DNA of 28,804 bases from Gammaproteobacteria bacterium (GTDB taxonomy: Bacteria; Pseudomonadota; Gammaproteobacteria; Steroidobacterales; Steroidobacteraceae), in contig JAQGOE010000111.1 of NCBI GenBank assembly GCA_028293725.1, forward strand, positions 1 through 28,804, read 5' to 3'. This document shows positions 22,522 through 28,804 of the stretch, one piece after another. Under the pieces are notes generated by a model. The model was not told the origin of the DNA, did not search any database, and worked only from the letters and a program-made list of their open reading frames with translations. A program made the position numbers and the translations under genes. How positions within the stretch are numbered: the first letter of the stretch is position 1; each line of letters opens with the position of its first letter.

Positions 22522-23679
22522 TCAATAGCTGGCCAGCGTGGCGATGACCGGACGGTCTTGCGCGCCGCCACTGCTGAGATAGCTGGCCTTCACTTCCGTT
22601 GGATTGCGGTTCCACAGGCTGTATACCTTGTCGACCAGCCCGTCGGGATGCACGTTCACACTCCCATCGCCGAGGCCGTCGTTAGGATCGAATGGATTGG
22701 GGCGGTTCATCTGCACTGTGAGCGCCGGCAAGCCCTGCGGCGCGTAGGGCCAGGGCCACGCGGTGGACAGCATTCCATGAAACTGGATGTTGCCAATGCG
22801 GTTGGTGAGTACCTGGTGGGTATGACCATGCAACACGGTGACGTGGTCGAAACGTTGCAATATCGCCTGCACGTCCTCGGCGTCATCCGTCCAGAAATTC
22901 CACGGCCGGTACAACTTATAAAGTGGCGAGTGCGAGAACACGATGATCGGCGTTGAAGTGGGAACCTTCTCCAGGTCCTTCTTCAGCCACGTGCGTTCCG
23001 CCGCGCCAACTTCGAACGCGCTTTGCACCGCGTTGTCGAGTCCGGCGACCGTATGCATACGCTCGGCTGGCGTCATGCCGCGCGCGGTCCAGAAGTCCTT
23101 CTCATGCACACTCATCAACACGACAAAGTGGACGCCTTTGTGGTTGAAGCTGTAATTCTCGGGCCCGAACAGCTCGTTCCAGCGGTGTCCCATGTCGAAG
23201 AACCAGTCGTGCTCGCCCACCATCATGCGGACCGGCGCTTTCAGGCTCTTCAGGACCTGGGCGCCCAGGTCCAACTCTTCCTTGCGACCGAGCTGTGCCA
23301 GATCACCGCCATAGAACACGAAGTCCGGCTGCGGATCCATGGCGTTGACGTCATCGACCGCGCGCAGCAATTGCCGAATGAAGCGCTCGTTGGTCTTCTT
23401 TATGTACAGGTGCGAGTCGGAGATATAGGCGAACGTGAAGCCCTGGCGCGCACCGCCGCCTTCCGTGGCGGAAGCGACGTTGATCGGTAGAAAGCTGTGG
23501 AAGTGATGGCTGACGCCAGCCGCAACTGCCGCCGCGGCCGCTCCGGTCGAGACCTTCATGAAGGTGCGCCGGTCGAGGCTTTGCAGTCCGCGGAAGAGCG
23601 AGTCGCGTTCTTCGAAATAACGCGTTTCGACGCTCTTGATATGCGGCCGCTTGGTCCGGGAAGTAGGTTTGTCGTGCAT
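22522..23679 (-). CDS. TAT-exported calcineurin-like metallophosphoesterase
   Basis: 385 residues; AAGGT about 7 nt before the ATG. A twin-arginine signal, LDRRTFMK (RR 37-38), is followed by a hydrophobic AAAAAVAAGV, so it is folded and metal-loaded before export. It sits after a cytoplasmic N-terminal tail of about 30 residues. Metal motifs in order: DSH (88-90), GGDLAQ (124-129), GEHDW (155-159), HSP (250-252) and GHTH (285-288). The third motif has Glu where the family has Asn (GNHD). Calcineurin-like enzymes cleave phosphomono- or diesters with two metal ions. Substrate is unknown. It lies between two cytochrome c genes (16 and 13 bp gaps), an arrangement that links it to the respiratory or peroxide system. 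Confidence 0.88.
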   Translation of the reverse strand: MHDKPTSRTKRPHIKSVETRYFEERDSLFRGLQSLDRRTFMKVSTGAAAAAVAAGVSHHFHSFLPINVASATEGGGARQGFTFAYISDSHLYIKKTNERFIRQLLRAVDDVNAMDPQPDFVFYGGDLAQLGRKEELDLGAQVLKSLKAPVRMMVGEHDWFFDMGHRWNELFGPENYSFNHKGVHFVVLMSVHEKDFWTARGMTPAERMHTVAGLDNAVQSAFEVGAAERTWLKKDLEKVPTSTPIIVFSHSPLYKLYRPWNFWTDDAEDVQAILQRFDHVTVLHGHTHQVLTNRIGNIQFHGMLSTAWPWPYAPQGLPALTVQMNRPNPFDPNDGLGDGSVNVHPDGLVDKVYSLWNRNPTEVKASYLSSGGAQDRPVIATLASY

Positions 23680-23695
23680 GGTCGTTACCTTACGG

Positions 23696-25012
23696 TTACT
23701 TGAGGCCGGCCGGACCGATGACGCGGGTCTCGAACGGCAACACCTGACGGTGCGCCAGTGCGTTATCCCGGAACGGACGCTGCTTCATCGCAATGACTTT
23801 CTGATCTTGATACGCGACTTCGTTCTCGGCGGCGAAGCGCGTATCGGTGAGCGTGAACAGGAAGGCCACCAGATCGTCGATTTCCGACTCGCTCAGATCC
23901 AGCGGCTCGATGCCGCCGTCCAGGTAAGGGTTGGTTTCGCCGCCCTTGTTGTAGTGGTCCACTACGTCCCACAAGGTCTGCAGCGAGCCGTCGTGCATGT
24001 AAGGCGCCGTGATGCCCGCGTTACGCAATTGCTCGGTCTTGAAGGCGCCGATGTCGCTGCGGTTGCGGGTCGTGATGAACCGACCCAACTCCGACAAGTC
24101 GCTTTCCAGCGCCAGATTGTCCAGGGAGCGCTCGTCGGCGCCATTTTTGGTGGCGGCCAGACCTTTCTGCGCGAGCTGCTCGAAGTTCTGCGTGCGTGCC
24201 GACACTCCGATGTTATGAAAGAGGTTGTCAGTGCCCAGCGGATTGGAGGCGTTGAGCATGTGGCAGCTGACGCAGCGTGCCTTGCCGCCAAATAACACGA
24301 GGCCCCGTTGCGCGGCGGGAGAGATGGCGCTGCCATCGCCCGCGACGTACTTGTCGAACGGCGCATCCAGGAAGATCAGTGTGCGTTCGAAGCTCGCGAT
24401 GGCGCGGCCGACGTCCTCATAGTTTGGTCCGCGCCCATAGGCCTTCTGAAAGAGTCCTACATAAGCCGGATCGGCCTCCAGTGCCTTCACGGCCGCCGCA
24501 CCGTCGGGATGTCCCATCTCGATGGGATTGAGAATCGGCAGTTTGGCCTGGTCCTCCAAGGTTGTCGCGCGACCATCCCAGAACATGCTCTGGAAAAGCG
24601 CCGCATTCATGGTGGTTGGGGCGGAGCGCCTGCCGAGATGATCGCCGATACCCTCCGAGACATTGCGACGGTCGGTAAACCCGCGGCTCACGTCGTGGCA
24701 CGTTGCGCATGACACTGTCCCGTCACGTGACAAGCGCGTGTCGAAATAAAGCTTACGACCGAGCGCGATGCGGTCGGGCGTGAGTTGGTTGTCAGCCGGG
24801 ACGTAGATGCTAGCCCAGGCCACGGGGTCGACACCCGTTGGGACGCCGGTGTTGGCGGGACGCAGTGCATCGAGGCGCTGCTCCTGCGTCGTTACATCCA
24901 AAGCACCGTGGGCGGCGCCCGATTGAGCTGTGGCGGCCTGCAGCGCCGTACTGCCTGCAACGGCAAGAAAGCTCAATGTGATAATGCCTGCCCGGACATT
25001 GGTCTTCTTCAT
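23696..25012 (-). CDS. Di-heme cytochrome c peroxidase (CcpA/MauG family)
   Basis: 438 residues from ATG 25012 with GGAGGA about 4 nt upstream. The signal peptide is IITLSFLAVAGSTALQA. Two heme sites, CATCH (102-106) and CVSCH (247-251), fit the low- and high-potential hemes. Other hallmarks are SAPTTMNAAL, the bridging Trp in MFWDGRA (W145), the conserved NPIEMG with the acidic residue (E165), and APYMHDGSL with the distal Met. Bacterial peroxidases of this family reduce H2O2 to water in the periplasm using a c-type cytochrome; MauG-like relatives instead modify a protein tryptophan. First gene of a three-gene operon, followed by the phosphoesterase after 16 bp. OxyR and a DJ-1 protein are encoded nearby. 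Confidence 0.92.
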   Translation of the reverse strand: MKKTNVRAGIITLSFLAVAGSTALQAATAQSGAAHGALDVTTQEQRLDALRPANTGVPTGVDPVAWASIYVPADNQLTPDRIALGRKLYFDTRLSRDGTVSCATCHDVSRGFTDRRNVSEGIGDHLGRRSAPTTMNAALFQSMFWDGRATTLEDQAKLPILNPIEMGHPDGAAAVKALEADPAYVGLFQKAYGRGPNYEDVGRAIASFERTLIFLDAPFDKYVAGDGSAISPAAQRGLVLFGGKARCVSCHMLNASNPLGTDNLFHNIGVSARTQNFEQLAQKGLAATKNGADERSLDNLALESDLSELGRFITTRNRSDIGAFKTEQLRNAGITAPYMHDGSLQTLWDVVDHYNKGGETNPYLDGGIEPLDLSESEIDDLVAFLFTLTDTRFAAENEVAYQDQKVIAMKQRPFRDNALAHRQVLPFETRVIGPAGLK

Positions 25013-25309
25013 CGGTCCTCCGCCGGTGTTCGCGCCCGGCGCCGGACAATGGATGAGCCACGCGGCAGTGGCCAATCGAATGTCTCAATGGTCGGCGATA
25101 GGGAATCTGAATGCCGCCCAGCTTCGGCCCCGGGTGCTGGCGTTGCAGCGCCACTGCTTCCAGGCGCTTCCAGGCGCGCCCCGGCGCTCCGGGCGCTCCC
25201 GAGCGCAGCGATGGCGGCGCAGCCCACGGTCCGTTTGCTATGATTCGCAGTTCCCTGGGGCGCTCCAAAATGGAGCGGCGGGCCGGGGTTCATCGGAGTA
25301 AACAGACCC
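25013..25309. other. Divergent intergenic region before the ppiD-like gene
   Basis: This 297-bp gap holds no convincing gene. It contains a tandem duplication of CTTCCAGGCG (25157-25176), a very GC-rich block (25171-25207), a promoter-like extended -10 at 25236-25244 and a small hairpin (25261-25277). It must also carry the leftward promoter of the peroxidase operon, for which no clear -35/-10 pair was found. No OxyR-type four-part binding pattern was evident by eye. Confidence 0.5.
25236..25244 (+). promoter_or_regulatory. Extended -10 element upstream of the ppiD-like gene
   Basis: TGC followed by TATGAT matches an extended -10. The expected transcript starts near 25251 and has a leader of about 59 nt containing the hairpin CGCTCC-AAAAT-GGAGCG (25261-25277). 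No clear -35 is present, as is usual for extended -10 promoters. Confidence 0.4.
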
Positions 25310-27196
25310 ATGCTTCAGCGGATCCGCGACGGTCTCGGTCGCCATAAATGGCTCCAGTACACCCTGCTGGGCGCGCTCGCCCTGGTGTTCGCCGCCTGGG
25401 GTGCCTATGGCATCGTGAACCTGAACGTCGACAGCGCGAATTACGCCGCCGAGGCCGGTGGCCAGAAAATCTCCATTCAGCAGGCGCGCAACGGTTGGCT
25501 GCAGATGCAGCAGCGTTTCGGCGGGGCAGAGCTGCCGGAGGCGTTGCGCGGTCACTTTCAGGATCAGGTCCTCGAAGGCCTCATCCGGGACGCACTCATG
25601 ACCGAGCGCACCCACCAGCTGGGCTACCGCGCCACTGATGGGGAGGTTCAGGACTCGATCGCCAAAGAGCCGGCCTTCCAGGTGGAGGGCGTGTTCTCAG
25701 CGCCCGCCGCCAAGGCCTTGCTGGCGCAAAACGGCCTGACCGTGGAGGCGTTCGAGAGTGAAGTGCGCAGCTCGCTGCAGCGGCAGCAGCTCGAGAACGG
25801 TATCCGGGCATCCGACTTCATCACCCCCGCCGAGCTGGCGCGGGCGCAGTCGCTCCAGAACGAGCAACGCGAAGTGCGCTATGTCCAGCTGCCGGCGGAC
25901 AAATTCCCGGGTCCCCCGGTCGATGACGCCGCCATACAGGCCTACTACAAGGCGCACCAGGCCGCCTACATGACCACCGAATCAGCCCATCTGCAGTACG
26001 CGGAGCTGCGCCTCGACCAACTGGCAACGCAGGTCACGGTCAGTGATTCCGAACTGCATGCCGCGTATGACAAGGGCAAGGCCTCGTACGTCGTGCCCGA
26101 GAAGCGTCACGCGAGTCATATTCTGATCACGGCCACCAAGGACGACGCGGGCGACCGCAAGCTCGCTGACGACGTCTACGCGCAGGCCAAGGCGGGCAAA
26201 GACTTCGCAGCGCTTGCCAAGCAGTACTCGAAGGACCCCGGCTCGGCCGACAAGGGCGGAGATCTCGGTTGGGCCGATCGCTCGACGTTCGTGGGTCCGT
26301 TCAGCGATGCACTGTTCGGCATGTCCGTGGGTGAGATCCGGGGCCCCGTGAAGACGCAGTACGGCTACCACATCATCCGTCTGGATGAGATCCAGGCGGG
26401 CAAGACCAAGACCTTCGAGGAGGCTCGCCCGGAGCTGGAGCCCGACCTGCGCAAGACTCGCGCCACCGACCGGTTCGGTGAGATCCAGGAACAGTTGCAG
26501 ACCCAGGCGGAGCAGCCCGGCGCCACCCTCGAGGGGCTCGCCAAGGAATTCCAGCTACAGACCGGCGATGTCCCGCAGTTTCTGAAAGGCGCCGGCGGTG
26601 CACCGTTGGGCGCGGCCCCGCCGCTGCAGGAGCTGGTGTTCGGGGATTCGCCGTTGGCGGGTGGGCATCTCGGCGGCCCTGTGCTGCTCGGCGACGATCG
26701 CCTCGTCCTCGTGAAGCTCCTGGATCGCCACAAGTCGGAGCCGAAGCCGGTGGCTGAGATGCATGACGCCATTGTCGCCATTCTGAAAAAGGAGCACGGC
26801 TCCGATGCCGCTCTCAAAGCGGCGCAGGCCGCGCAGGCCAAGCTCGATGGCGGGGCTTCCTTCGACGATGTCGCCAAGGAATTAGGCCTGACCGCGGAGC
26901 CTGCCCGCTTTGTTGGACGCAGCGACCCGGCGGTTCCGGCGGCCATTCGTACCCTCGTGTTCGATGTGCCCAGGCCAACCGAGAAACCGGTTTATCGTGC
27001 TCTGAAGATCGATACGGGAGCCGCGCTGGTGGGTGTGACGAAATCGCGTGTCGACAGCAGTGACGCCAACAAGCAGATGCAGGCGGAACTCGCGAAGCGC
27101 GAACTCGATCGCCAGGGGACGGCAGACGCTGTCGCCTATCTCGAGGACGTGCGGCGCAAGGCCGACGTGCGCAAGAACCCCAAAGCGTTCGAATAG
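25310..27196 (+). CDS. ppiD: PpiD-type membrane-anchored peptidyl-prolyl isomerase / SurA_N chaperone
   Basis: 628 residues. A short cytoplasmic N-terminus (LQRIRDGLGRHKW) is followed by one TM helix (about 16-37). Then comes a SurA_N-like chaperone region with AYGIVNLNVDSANYAAEAGGQKI and DQVLEGLIRDALM, and a parvulin PPIC domain (about 264-362) with KRHASHILITA, YSKDPGSADKGGDLGWADR and GYHIIRLDEI. A C-terminal helical region completes the fold. This is the full PpiD architecture at near-usual length (E. coli about 620). PpiD is held in the inner membrane and helps newly exported proteins fold in the periplasm. GGAG lies 11 nt upstream of ATG. In many gammaproteobacteria ppiD follows lon and hupB; here the upstream neighbour is instead the divergent peroxidase operon. 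Confidence 0.92.
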   Translation: MLQRIRDGLGRHKWLQYTLLGALALVFAAWGAYGIVNLNVDSANYAAEAGGQKISIQQARNGWLQMQQRFGGAELPEALRGHFQDQVLEGLIRDALMTERTHQLGYRATDGEVQDSIAKEPAFQVEGVFSAPAAKALLAQNGLTVEAFESEVRSSLQRQQLENGIRASDFITPAELARAQSLQNEQREVRYVQLPADKFPGPPVDDAAIQAYYKAHQAAYMTTESAHLQYAELRLDQLATQVTVSDSELHAAYDKGKASYVVPEKRHASHILITATKDDAGDRKLADDVYAQAKAGKDFAALAKQYSKDPGSADKGGDLGWADRSTFVGPFSDALFGMSVGEIRGPVKTQYGYHIIRLDEIQAGKTKTFEEARPELEPDLRKTRATDRFGEIQEQLQTQAEQPGATLEGLAKEFQLQTGDVPQFLKGAGGAPLGAAPPLQELVFGDSPLAGGHLGGPVLLGDDRLVLVKLLDRHKSEPKPVAEMHDAIVAILKKEHGSDAALKAAQAAQAKLDGGASFDDVAKELGLTAEPARFVGRSDPAVPAAIRTLVFDVPRPTEKPVYRALKIDTGAALVGVTKSRVDSSDANKQMQAELAKRELDRQGTADAVAYLEDVRRKADVRKNPKAFE

Positions 27197-27232
27197 ACGC
27201 GTAGCGCCAGCAGGCGGATAGGGAGACTTCCG

Positions 27233-28525
27233 ATGGCTGGCGCCTCCGATCCTGCAGCGCGCGGTATAACGGCTACGCCGATTCTGGTCGCCATGGTGGC
27301 CGGTGCCGTGATCGGCTGGCTCCTCGGGCCGACGGGGCAGGTCTGGGGAATGAGCCTGCTCCCGGTGTTCGATTTCTTCGGGACCATCTTCCTCAACATG
27401 TTGAAGATGGTGGTCGTGCCCCTGATCTCCGCATCGATCATTACCGGAGTGGCCGCCCTGGGCTCCGGACGCGATCTCGGCCGGTTGGGCCTCAAGACCC
27501 TGGCGTTCTACGTCTTCACGACACTGCTGGCGGTTTTGACCGCGTTGATTCTCGTCGACATCGTCAAGCCCGGAATCGTCAACGGTGAGCCCGCGAAAGC
27601 GCTTCTGGCGCTCGATGCGGGGGCGGATAGTGTTACCGCGGCGGTTAGGGAGCACACCTCCACCGGGGTGCTCGAGACGCTCCTGAGTGCGGTGCCGTCC
27701 AACATTATCGAGGCCGCCGCCGGCAACAAGCTGCTGGGCGTGATGTTCTTCAGCATTCTGTTCGGGTTCTTTCTGGCGCGAATCGAGATGCCTTACCGGC
27801 AGACGGTGACGGATTTCTGGCAGGGGTTGTTTCGCGTGATGATGCGGGTCACGCAGTTCGTCATGAGCCTCGCGCCGATTGGGGTGTTCGGTCTGACGGC
27901 GCGCGTCATTGCCAAATCCGGGGTGAATGCCGCCGCTCCCATTTTGACCTTCGGGGCCTGCGTGGCGGTTGGCATCGTGTTGTATGCCCTGATCGTCATC
28001 CCGCTGCTCATGCGGGCCATGGGTGTCGCACACCCGTACCGGCTGTTTTCTGCGATGAGTCCCGCACTCGCGACCGCATTTTCCACGGCGTCGTCCGCCG
28101 CAACGCTGCCGCTGAGCCTGGAATGTCTCGAAAAGCGGGCCGGGGTGTCGGAGCGCATCGCGAGTTTCGTCATGCCTCTCGGCACTTCTATCAACCACGT
28201 GGGCACCGCGCTTTACGAGTGCGCCGGTGCCATGTTTATCTGCCAGGCGTATGGCCTGCATCTCACCTTCGGTGCACAGTTCACCGTCGTTACGCTTGCT
28301 CTCATCACTTCGATGGGCATCGCTGGTATTCCGGCTGCTTCCCTCGTGGCGATTGCCGTGATCCTGGCCGCTGTTGGTTTGCCGCCCGAAGGCGTCGGTG
28401 TACTGTTGGTACTCGACCGTATTCTCGACATGGCTCGCACATCACTCACCGTCTTCACCGACGCCGCCTGCTCGGTCATCATCGCCCGTCTCGAGGGCGA
28501 GAAAGACGTCCTGCCGAAGCTGTAG
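27233..28525 (+). CDS. Dicarboxylate/amino acid:cation symporter (DAACS/SLC1 family), divergent
   Basis: 430 residues; GGGAGA about 6 nt before ATG, 36 bp after ppiD. It has about eight TM helices plus two re-entrant hairpins, HP1 with STASSAATLPLSL (285-295) and HP2 with SMGIAGIPAAS (360-370). The TM7 signature, normally NMDGT, reads NHVGT (321-325). The TM8 signature reads DRILDMARTSLTVFTD, keeping the Arg (R402), Asp (D399, D410) and Thr (T403) of the binding site but with Thr406 where the archaeal transporter GltPh has Asn401. The family takes up glutamate, aspartate or C4-dicarboxylates with Na+ or H+. The changed TM7 Asp is a sodium ligand in GltPh, so ion coupling may differ here. The next sequence is a short hairpin, and no strong terminator is seen. 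Confidence 0.9.
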   Translation: MAGASDPAARGITATPILVAMVAGAVIGWLLGPTGQVWGMSLLPVFDFFGTIFLNMLKMVVVPLISASIITGVAALGSGRDLGRLGLKTLAFYVFTTLLAVLTALILVDIVKPGIVNGEPAKALLALDAGADSVTAAVREHTSTGVLETLLSAVPSNIIEAAAGNKLLGVMFFSILFGFFLARIEMPYRQTVTDFWQGLFRVMMRVTQFVMSLAPIGVFGLTARVIAKSGVNAAAPILTFGACVAVGIVLYALIVIPLLMRAMGVAHPYRLFSAMSPALATAFSTASSAATLPLSLECLEKRAGVSERIASFVMPLGTSINHVGTALYECAGAMFICQAYGLHLTFGAQFTVVTLALITSMGIAGIPAASLVAIAVILAAVGLPPEGVGVLLVLDRILDMARTSLTVFTDAACSVIIARLEGEKDVLPKL

Positions 28526-28542
28526 TTCCCGACGTCGTCTCC

Positions 28543-28562
28543 CGCGTGGTGTTTTCCACGCG
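28543..28562 (+). terminator. Hairpin downstream of the symporter (weak terminator)
   Basis: A perfect 7-bp stem, CGCGTGG/CCACGCG, with loop TGTTTT lies 18 bp after the stop. There is no T-run after the stem, so it is only a weak intrinsic terminator candidate. The sequence CGTGGTGTTT is repeated directly at 28545-28554 and 28570-28579, with an AACACC complement at 28591-28596. Confidence 0.4.
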
Positions 28563-28699
28563 AACTCACCGTGGTGTTTGGCGTGAAACTAACACCGTCG
28601 CGTGATTGAGAAATTGTGTGTTTTTTGCAGAAATGGGGGCCTGCCTCCCAGGAGTGCCCCGCCTTCCACTCTTCGTGAGATACACGAAAACCTACGGCG

Positions 28700-28804
28700 T
28701 CACTTCGGATTGCCTCCGAGGCCGGTTGAGCCGCCGAGTGATACCGACGTCGCCAAGCGTCGGTAATCCGATGGCGAGCGCCCGACGATCGCCTTGAAAT
28801 CCCG
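28700..28804 (-). CDS. AraC-family regulator, C-terminal end (partial)
   Basis: 34 residues enter from the right edge on the minus strand and end at the stop 28700-28702. They read RDFKAIVGRSPSDYRR and then a Gly/Ser-rich tail. The FKAIVGRSPSDYRR segment is the end of the second helix-turn-helix of AraC/XylS regulators (compare the usual F-x-x-x-x-G-x-S-P-x-x-Y-R-x). Nothing of its sensing domain is in the window. It faces the symporter convergently, with about 175 bp between, which contain the hairpin and direct repeats but no gene I can support. Confidence 0.7.
   Translation of the reverse strand, partial: RDFKAIVGRSPSDYRRLATSVSLGGSTGLGGNPK

Noticed and set aside
22198..22956. A 252-codon open frame on the plus strand opposite the cytochrome and phosphoesterase genes
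   Set aside because: Antisense to heme and metal-motif genes; no ribosome site and no domain.
26882..28261. A 459-codon open frame on the minus strand opposite the symporter and the ppiD end
   Set aside because: It is antisense to two well-supported genes and rich in Arg, Gly, Gln and His as expected from GC-rich antisense; no domain is visible.
28606..28797. A 63-codon open frame at the right end, plus strand
   Set aside because: It overlaps the AraC-type C-terminus on the other strand, has no ribosome site and no motif.
1..28804. Mobile element, integron, prophage or CRISPR array
   Set aside because: No transposase, integrase, phage gene or regularly spaced repeats were found on either strand.

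Overview
The window is GC-rich, densely coded DNA from a Gram-negative bacterium. An outer-membrane porin, a TAT-exported phosphoesterase, periplasmic c-type cytochromes, a PpiD-type membrane-anchored foldase and an OxyR with E. coli cysteine spacing all point to Pseudomonadota. Gammaproteobacteria of the Steroidobacter/Nevskiales kind would fit the mix of genes, but that placement is an impression and was not tested. I see no rRNA, tRNA, CRISPR array, transposase or phage gene. The region looks chromosomal, with one degraded gene fragment near 12.7-12.9 kb.

Layout, left to right. (1) 0-8.1 kb, metabolism: the end of a porin gene, a BON-domain lipoprotein, a ketopantoate-reductase-like enzyme, a convergent serine-glyoxylate-type aminotransferase, a histone-deacetylase-like amidohydrolase, and a leftward set of quinone oxidoreductase, an unusual low-complexity/GFA fusion protein and an HSL-type esterase. 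(2) 8.2-10.7 kb: a TetR regulator divergent from the esterase, with a candidate operator between them. Next come a six-helix membrane protein overlapping a small winged-helix regulator, and then a short cis-prenyltransferase (UppS-like). The last two transcription units share one inverted-repeat motif in front of them. (3) 10.7-14.9 kb: a secreted retropepsin/PDZ protein, a truncated sensor-protein remnant, an exported chalcone-isomerase-like protein, an aldose-1-epimerase-like protein and a MucR/Ros-type regulator that has lost most zinc ligands. (4) 15.1-19.8 kb: two large tandem regulators, a LuxR protein with a helical-repeat body and an OmpR-type wHTH/STAND ATPase. (5) 19.8-25.0 kb, a redox block: DJ-1/PfpI, a small His-rich eRF1-like protein, OxyR, and a leftward three-gene operon encoding a di-heme cytochrome c peroxidase, a TAT metallophosphoesterase and a mono-heme cytochrome c. 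(6) 25.3-28.8 kb: PpiD-like foldase, a divergent dicarboxylate/amino-acid symporter, and the C-terminal end of an AraC-type regulator entering from the right on the minus strand.

How the genes may work together (inference). Block 5 reads as a periplasmic peroxide and electron-transfer set with its own peroxide sensor. Block 2 looks like a self-regulated membrane/isoprenoid-carrier module. Convergent gene pairs are packed with almost no space between them (stops 4 bp overlapping to about 23 bp apart), so recognisable terminators are rare.

The points I rate most worth following are the shared operator-like repeat around the membrane protein/HTH/cis-prenyltransferase genes, the peroxidase-phosphoesterase-cytochrome operon beside OxyR, the symporter with a rewritten NMDGT motif, and the GFA fusion protein.
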